Of a stretch of DNA of 64,000 nucleotides, positions 56,658-64,000 are shown piece by piece. Under the pieces are notes generated by a model. The model was not told the origin of the DNA. It did no database searches and worked only from the letters and a program-made list of their open reading frames with translations. The position numbers were made by a program, and so were the translations under genes. The number at the start of each line of letters is the position of its first letter. Position 1 is the first letter of the stretch. This stretch comes from Parasponia andersonii (Eukaryota; Streptophyta; Magnoliopsida; Rosales; Cannabaceae): contig JXTB01000030.1 in NCBI GenBank assembly GCA_002914805.1, forward strand, positions 377,175 to 441,174. Reading direction: 5' to 3'.

Positions 56658-57990
56658 AGCCTAAAGGCCCAGCTTGATATTTGTGATTACAATAGAGAAT
56701 TATCCTTCGCGGATCTCATAGATTTTGGTACAATTAATGATATATTAATTTACTGTAGACTTTTTAGATTTTCTTAACGAGTGGATTCTCTATATGAAGA
56801 TCATTATAGATAAGTTCTCTCACATTTCTATTCAACTTAAATATACTAGTTGTCTTAAAAAATTAGATAAAATTGAGAAAAATTTAAGCTTAATGTGTGT
56901 ATTTGTGCACGTAGTTTTATATTTTGTAAGACAAGCATTAAGGCTTCTCAATAGACTAATCTTATCTCATGAATTCAAGAAGTATTTATCCATTAATTTT
57001 TAAAATTTTTGTTCTACTGAAGAAGTGTTTATTAACATGAATATTACTTAATTATACTTCAATACTACATTCTTACCTATGAAATTATATGGATGTTGTT
57101 GCTTTTAAGTATTTTATCATCCAAGTTACAAATTTATGCTCTATATAACCTATGTTATGTAGTTTAACATTCTTCTATTAAGTGATATTTTTGCTATCAT
57201 ACAAAATATGTATAAGTACCATCTTACGTTTAGTACTATATATTTTCATATATTAGATTTTTGTAATCATAACAACAAGCCACCAAAACCTTCAATACAC
57301 GATACTCAAACTTATTTTTTTGATAATTTGCTAAGACCTATCACAAAATTGGTTGTGACTAGTCTTCTTATTTAAAGAAAGAGTATTTCATTTGCAGCCT
57401 ACAAAGATATAAAGTATGTTTTTATATAAATATGTGTACACAATTGACAAGCCTATAGAGACAAATACATATTCTGAATGATTGTGGTAGTTGTTGCACC
57501 AATGGATCGCAAATATTTTTTTATGTTTATTTACTAGTTTATAGTTTTCTTTTCTTTTTTCTCGTATTAAAGTTTAAGAATTTTATCAATAGTATTTACA
57601 CGGATTATGTGATGTCATATTCTATTAGCTGTCTATCCTCTAGTACTATCAATGGATGTAGGGACCATATTTATATACAATTAAAGAAATATTAATTAAA
57701 ATTCTAATAAGATATAAAGAAATGCTATCATGATTAGTTACAAAATTATGTGATTCATAAATTATGATGAACTAGTATTGTATCTTTAACATTAGCTTCA
57801 TGATGGATTAATTATGTTAATATTTTTAGTTGTACATTAAAATGAAATAAAAAAATCTATGCTATTCTAGTTTTAGTAGTTGTTTGACTACATACTTTGA
57901 CTTATTTCATCATGAGTATGAACAATTAGATGTAATTGATTTTAGGTAATAATTATTTCCTCAACCCTACTTAATATACTATCCATCACT
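56658..57990. other. AT-rich intergenic DNA, no gene recognised
   Basis: The 69-codon frame at 56,794-57,003 has no known motif, and no repeat family is recognised. Confidence 0.5.
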
Positions 57991-58420
57991 TGTTAGGAAT
58001 CTGACCGACCCACATTCACCGCTCGTCGGATCTCACTTCAAAGAAATGTCAGAATAATAAAAAAATAGTAACATAGAATGAAAACTAATCTCACAACACA
58101 ATAATTTAAGTGGAAAACTCCCAGACCAAGAGAAAAATCATTCTCTCATAAAAGAATTTCACTATATGAAAAGTTTTTACAATCGCATATATTTCCCTCT
58201 TTTCTACCTAATATACCCAAACACTTTCTTACAAGTGTTCTCACACTCACACCTTACACCGTCACTCTTTGAAACATTCTCTTTCATTAAAAAAAAAACT
58301 ATCATTTTTAAAAGAGAAACAAAGAGAAGAAAAAATTTAATTAAAACAGAGAACTTTAAATGCTTCTAATTTTTGGGATAGAGAGAATGAAGAAATGAAC
58401 AGAGGCTAAGCTCTCCAATC
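57991..58420. other. LTR-like fragment starting TGTTAGGAATC
   Basis: TGTTAGGAATCTGACCGACC looks like an LTR edge, and TTTAAGTGGAAAACTCCCAG resembles sequence common in plant dispersed repeats. A candidate opposite edge TGATAACA lies at 58,889-58,896, but no matching target duplication was found. The call is therefore weak. Confidence 0.3.
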
Positions 58421-58441
58421 CTTTACGAACTTCCACATAGT

Positions 58442-58610
58442 TTGAACGTGATATGCACATCGTTTAAGTGTTCACATGTATATGTTTACATGTCTTCACA
58501 TATATATATATTCATATTTATTTGCATGTGTTCACATGTATGCATTCACACAGATTTGTTCACATAGATATATTTACTTCTGTTCATACATATTCACATA
58601 TATCAACATT
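58442..58610. repeat. Degenerate minisatellite with TTCACAT-TATAT units
   Basis: About ten drifted units built on TTCACATGTATATG occur over 170 bp. The frame here encodes Tyr/His/Cys-rich repeats and is a product of the array, not a gene. Confidence 0.7.
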
Positions 58611-58902
58611 GTTTGTGTAGTAAAACTTATCCTACCTTCAACAGAGTCACTGGTCTCAAATACATCTGATAGGGTATCCTTATTAGTGTCCATCTTCATA
58701 AAAATGGGAATAACACAATAAGCAACTACATATTGATGTGTTCTTAAATTATAAGGAGATATATCTTTCAAGATAGGAAAATAAGCTTAATCACTCCGAT
58801 ACATCACTCATTTATTAAAGAAAAATATCTATATTAATAGGCTATTTTGGCCTTTGAGGATTATCTTTGTTTTTGTATTGACTTAAATGATAACACTCCC
58901 TA

Positions 58903-59709
58903 CTACAGTAAAACTTCTATAAATTAATACTATTGGGACTAAGAAAAATTATTATTTTATAACAGTTACTTATATATGAATAAATGAATAATTTATTGAC
59001 TTATCGATAAATAAATATTTATTAATTTAAAAGAGTAATATGAGTTTAATACTTGTACTTTTTGCCCTGAGATACATATATGACTTATAGTAATAAAAAT
59101 TAGATACAGCCAAGGTTAATATGTGTATACAAAGAAACATAAAAGTTAGCATGTATTTACAAATTATTATAGATTGTTTGTACATAATAAAATTCTGAAA
59201 GTTAATTTTTAGTGTACATCAAAAAGTTAAGAAGTAGATACACATACCATAAATATAGCTTTAAAATTTAATACCTTATAAAATATAGTATTTCAAGATA
59301 TTTCGTCGATATTGAATATAATATTGATCAATAGTCATTAGTTTTACTTATAGAATTCAAATTATTATAAATATATTCCAAATCATATGTCGAATATATC
59401 GTATCCATTGTAAAAATTAGAGTATGAAATTAAGTCCAATTTAAGTACAAATAATGTGTAAATAATTTTATATGTATTTTGAAAAAGAACAAAATTAAGA
59501 AAATAGAAGTTATCTAAAAAAACTAATTACTATTATGAATTTTTATGTTATTTCTTTTATATATTTAATTAATTAATAATTTTTATATTCGATAGACTTA
59601 AAAGAGCTAAATAAATCATTATTTTATGTATTTAGCAAAAATATTAATTTAGTACATTGGCCCGAATTAAGACCAGAAAATTTTATTATTTAACCGAAGT
59701 TTTTTTTAG
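58903..59709. mobile_element. Possible non-autonomous DNA element (MITE-like), 807 bp
   Basis: The left edge CTACAGTAAAACTTCTATAA and the reversed right edge CTAAAAAAAACTTCGGTTAA share their outer 15 bp. AAATTAATACTATTGGGACT and TTGGCCCGAATTAAGACC look like related inner words. The AGTAAAACTTCTATAAATTAAT form is familiar from plant dispersed repeats. No clear TSD was found. Confidence 0.45.
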
Positions 59710-62200
59710 ATGAACCTCGATAAAGTGAGGGAAATTAAATTAAATTAAATTAAAAAATAAAGAAAAAAAAGATACATCAATTCAGAGGGGAGCATAAACC
59801 TGAATTAATCGAGATTATTAGTTTATTTATATTCATTTATCGAGATTTTTTAGTAAATACTGGAAGAAAACGAAACATATATGTGAATAAAAACTCAACA
59901 AATAGTATACTATTTTCTTAATTGATAATTTGCTATCATATATATTATATGATAATATGAAGAACTTATTTTATATAGTTTAAAATTTTGATTTTGAATA
60001 TACTCATGAGAACTCGTCCATTTTTTATTATTCTTATCCATTGAGGAAATATGTGAACCTAATGTCAAAGGAATATGGTATAATGAGTAGACTTTCTTTT
60101 ATCCCACAACATGACATTTACTCATTCACCAAAATATATGTTAATACATAAATCTCGTTTATAATTTCAGTCTAATTCTACAAAAATATATAATTAATAC
60201 TTAAATCATATATCTATTAAATACTTTGTTACTAAAATAAATAAGAATTAACCTTAGAAAACAAATAATATATTTTTTGGGGATGTTTGACTTTATGACA
60301 TAAAACATATTTATTTATGTTAAAGAATATGTTTTCAATTAATAATATAGCTCTAAGTTTGTTTCATGTTATCTTATATGCTTATCTTTATATTACATTT
60401 AATAATATAACAATCTAATATGCATTGCTTAAAAAAGAACTACACATTTGAAAATATCAATTTATAGAAAAATATAATTTTTTTTATTTTAGTCTAGAAC
60501 ATTATTATTCTTGGTTTATAAACAAAATTTTAATTGGACGCTTTGTTATCTTGAAGATTGTAGTGTGATCTATCTCAATTAAGAGCTGTTTATTTTTTTA
60601 ATAATGTCAATTATCCCCTTTCTATTATTCTACTATTAAAAATGGATGAAAAATACCATATAAAAGTCACATACACAATGGTTGATCTCATTATTGGCCC
60701 TTGAATCAATCCCTAAATCCAATTTTCGCCCATGAATTTTAAAATTTACTATCTTGACACATAATATATCGAAATGTCTCATGTTATACTTTATTGTCAC
60801 TTTGTTATATATATATATGAAACGCTAACGTTGGGTTTAAAAAAAATGACATTTTAGGTAATTTGATTTTGTTAAATAAGTTTGCTATTTTATTAGTTAA
60901 AAAATATACTTACAATTATGTATCTTCTCAACTTAAGTGATAATAAATTTAATCTTTCTTTACCAGAATAACAAGTCAAATTGTATTTATACAAATATAT
61001 ATATATAGGGCACTAGTCTAATAGTTTTTTTTAAAATCTAAAACTATATTTAAATCCATCACATATGTCTTTGCATTATTAAAAGTTAATAGAGAAAAGA
61101 CATATATTTATCGTAATTATTTTTTTCCCAATTGCTCAAATCATAGTAGACATTAGATAATAATCTAATAGTTAAAAAAATACTTATAGATAAGTCAAAA
61201 AAGTATCTATTGTATTATGGCCCATATATATACATGTATATATATATATATATATTTAAACATTGGTTTGGATATTGGCTAAGATAGTATGCAACTGTTA
61301 AAAAAGGAGAAAACAACTTGCTTCATATACAATCAAATAAAGAAAAAATAAATAGAAAATAAAAACACAATGTTCTCTTACATAAGTTTTTTAAAAAATT
61401 GGTTAAATATTAAAAACACTAGTCCTAATTATAATTAAATTTATTGTATAAGCTCACTTAGTATAAGGAGATTAGAAAATATCCAAAAATTGTCAAAACT
61501 AAATTATGACCAATAAGGTTTTTACTAATTTATAGAAAAATGATTATTATTATTTTTAATTTATATTTTGAAAATAAAATTATGTTATTATACTATTTTT
61601 TTTTCTTGAAAAATATCTAAAATACTATTGTTAAAAGCACCATATAAGTGTCATACATATTTTAAGTTTATTCTTTCAATATAAAGAAATTATAAGGCTT
61701 TAAAGCTCGAGGGCCAAGATTAGACCATAATAATAGTACGAAAGTTAAATATATGATTAGCCAATATTTTACTTTAGTTATAATATCAAGTTATTCCCAT
61801 CATAATAATGTTCTTATTTTAAAATTATGGTTCTACTTTGAAAATAATTTGCGATTAAGAAAACATGAATAATATTCTCATTCGTTTCTTGGTAAGTGAG
61901 AGTTATGTTTATTGATATTTTTCCTCTTACATATATAATTATTTATTTCAATAAGTCTATTGTTTTGTTGAAAGTGTTTCTATAATCTCTAATATTAAAT
62001 TGTTTTGTCTACAGCTTAAGACAGAGAAATCATATAATAGATTAGAAGAAATAATGAATTCAAATATTGTATTAGATTAGATTATATTTTGATGATTATA
62101 GTTCTTCGCTATGTGATTTTACGAGTGTTACTCATCACGGTTTGACATATTGTATACTCTTATGATAGATAATAAGCTTTATTGAATGAATATTGTTGGT
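59710..62200. other. Very AT-rich intergenic DNA, no gene recognised
   Basis: It holds an (AATTA)n stretch at about 59,735-59,756 and TA tracts at about 60,805, 60,997 and 61,230. No coding frame of note and no recognisable element. Confidence 0.6.
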
Positions 62201-63670
62201 GATTTTACAATAGCTACGCAAGTGCACGTGTCGAAACAAGTAATATAGTAGTGAGTGAGTATCGTCTCTACAGGGATTGATTACCAAAATTATTTGTAAA
62301 ATCTAAATATCAAACAAGCTAGTTTAACGAATGAGAAATAAAGATTTGTAATAAAATAGCAACAATTTAAAGATGCAAGCAGAAAAGTAAATATTAAGCA
62401 GAAAATAATGAGATCTAATCTAGTGATTATGAATCAGTGGTGCGGATGAGATGGGATTATTGAATCCTCCTTGGTTGCAAATCTGGGTTTAATTGCTGCA
62501 GCAACGCCTATGGCAAAATCACTCCAGTAACTGAAAATTCAATCTGTACATATTAATCTTCCGAATTCAATATGTTAAGGTTCTTTTAAACCAGATTTGA
62601 CATATTCCTATGCTAACCCAGTTCTCAAAACATCATTTATAGTATCAATTCTCAATGGGTTTGCATGGTAACAATATATTCCTATACCATTACTAATTCA
62701 AAGATCTACTAAAGAGATGATTGAATCATGCATCATTCAAGCTAAGTCCAACTAAGATTAACCTTTCCAGAATTAATCCTAATTTATTTATCCTAAATAT
62801 TGATGGCCAAGCAACAAAAGGAAATAATAGTGAAGCACACTTGAACGAACTAGAAGAAAATACCATAAACATTTAAAACAACTTTAATCCATAATTACAA
62901 CCTCAGATTCATCATAATCCCAGCTAAGGGAACTTAGCTCATGGTCTGAAATGTAAAAATCAGCAACCTAAAATACTCCATAGATTACAAAAAGTTCAAG
63001 AAAAGGAAAAGAAATTATTAAATACAAAGAAAATTAAAAGAGATGAAGAAAGTGCTAGCTGGATGATGGTGGTTTAGCTCCTTGCTGCTGCCAGTACGCC
63101 TCCCCTTCTTCTTCCTTTCTTCTCTGTACTCTTTCCTCTCTCTCCTTTCTTTCCTTTTCCGTATATCTCTTAGTTCAGCCGCCTCCCACCACCTCTCTTT
63201 CAGTACTCTTTTTTTCCTTTTATATTAGGGTACATGAGGTACCCTAGCACACGTGTCAACCAAATAGAGGGGTAATGACCACTTTTCTTCATTTTTCTTT
63301 AGCTGGTATTTTCTGTTAGCTGTCAGCACCAGCTGTAAGAAATATATGCCAGCTGGAAATTGACTCTGCTGTTCAGTATTGCTCTAGCATGCTGCTGCAG
63401 CAAAGTTACTTCCAGCTTTGACTTAAATTCAGTTTTCCTTCTAGGATGCTGCCATTTAATCTCTGCAGGGCTTAAGACCAGATTTCAGCAATCCTAATAA
63501 AAATCAACGGAAATAAGATAGATATTAACTAGATTAGATCTTAAATATCAGCAACGCCAAAAACTAAAATAAAGTCAAGAAAGACACCTAAACTATAAAA
63601 TTTATTATTCTAAAGTAACTAACCTAAGACTAAAAACACACAAGATATCTCTATTTTCATAGAGTTATCA
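62201..63670 (-). mobile_element. 3' LTR of a minus-strand Ty3-type element that continues past the right edge
   Basis: On the minus strand the LTR begins TGATAACTCTATG at 63670, immediately after a polypurine tract, and runs to about 62,201, where ACTTGCGTAGC is a common 3' LTR ending of this group. A TATA box (CTAATATAAAAGG, near 63,219-63,231) is followed by a leader with GAAAG and GAGAGAGG words. No reading frame is kept. The partner LTR and gag-pol must lie to the right of the window, so this is a partial element. The left boundary is approximate. Confidence 0.7.
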
Positions 63671-63690
63671 CACCCCCAAAATTGAATTGT
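63671..63690 (-). promoter_or_regulatory. Polypurine tract of the right-edge element
   Basis: On the minus strand CAATTCAATTTTGGGGGTG abuts the LTR start at 63670, the standard plus-strand primer position. It sets both the orientation and the LTR start. Confidence 0.78.
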
Positions 63691-64000
63691 TACTCGTCCT
63701 CGAGTGACAAAATAAAGAGAAACAACACATTGTAAACACAAAAACATAAAAGACATGACGAGCTTTGGTATTCTGACAACAAGAAAATCATTCTTCATTT
63801 TTTTGCTTTACCCCACAATCTTCAGCCTATGATCAGAATCACCCTTCCTCAAATACTAGTTCAATCCATCACAAACTTACTCCCACATGTGCTTTTTCCT
63901 TTGGTGCGTGTGTGGAAACTATGGTTAGAATTCCATGAATTACTCAAGTCATATCAAAACATGATCATTGGGTCTAAATTTCTGGTTCCATAAGCTGATC
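63691..64000 (-). other. Internal 3' spacer of the right-edge element
   Basis: This non-coding sequence belongs to the element whose 3' LTR is at 62,201-63,670. No reading frame is recognised before the window ends. Confidence 0.5.

Noticed and set aside
58476..58721. 81-codon Tyr/His/Cys-rich ORF
   Set aside because: It is a translation of a drifted minisatellite.
57991..58896. Complete solo LTR from TGTTAGG to TGATAACA
   Set aside because: The tips are inverted, but the flanks TCACT and CTCCC do not match, so only a weak LTR-like fragment is listed.

Overview
This window is AT-rich nuclear DNA from a flowering plant, most likely a eudicot. The signs are split genes with GT-AG introns, plant Ty3/gypsy lineages, a tRNA-type SINE, a LINE, Mutator-type and hAT-type MITEs, and many microsatellites. 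Only two host genes are recognised, both on the minus strand near the two ends. Almost everything recognisable between them is transposon.

Left end (1-3.3 kb): the start of a gene for the retromer subunit VPS26. A 9-nt first coding exon and a 75-nt second exon are present; the rest lies beyond the left edge. Its 5' leader carries two upstream ATGs.

6.1-27.6 kb: an old Tat-type Ty3/gypsy element on the plus strand, with long LTRs, a tRNA-Arg-type primer site, decayed gag and pol with a second RNase H, 3' tandem repeats and a decayed antisense ORF beside the 3' LTR. Two other LTR elements are nested inside it. One is a 4.9 kb element (15,715-20,622, TSD ATCCC) whose ORF runs into its 3' LTR and which has lost most of RT and all of integrase. 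The other is a 3.7 kb element without coding sequence (21,259-24,990).

30.8-39.3 kb: an Athila-type Ty3/gypsy element on the minus strand. It lacks integrase and is split in gag by a 2.5 kb solo LTR with TSD TTATC.

40.2-44.9 kb: a diverged direct duplication of about 2 kb. The two copies act as each other's empty site. Copy A holds a 604-bp putative solo LTR with heat-shock-element-like motifs. Copy B holds a SINE, and a MITE that landed in the SINE's own target duplication.

45.1-54.0 kb: a complete eight-exon oligoribonuclease gene (263 codons, DEDDh exonuclease) on the minus strand. Its introns hold a second copy of the same MITE and a 5'-truncated LINE with an 18-bp TSD.

54-64 kb: AT-rich intergenic DNA with hAT-like MITEs and a minisatellite. 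At the right edge is the 3' LTR of another minus-strand Ty3-type element that continues outside the window.

No CRISPR, operon or prokaryotic feature is present. No novel host system was found. The strongest observations are precise insertion histories, the antisense ORF of the Tat element, the HSE-rich LTR, and the uORF-bearing leader of the VPS26 gene.
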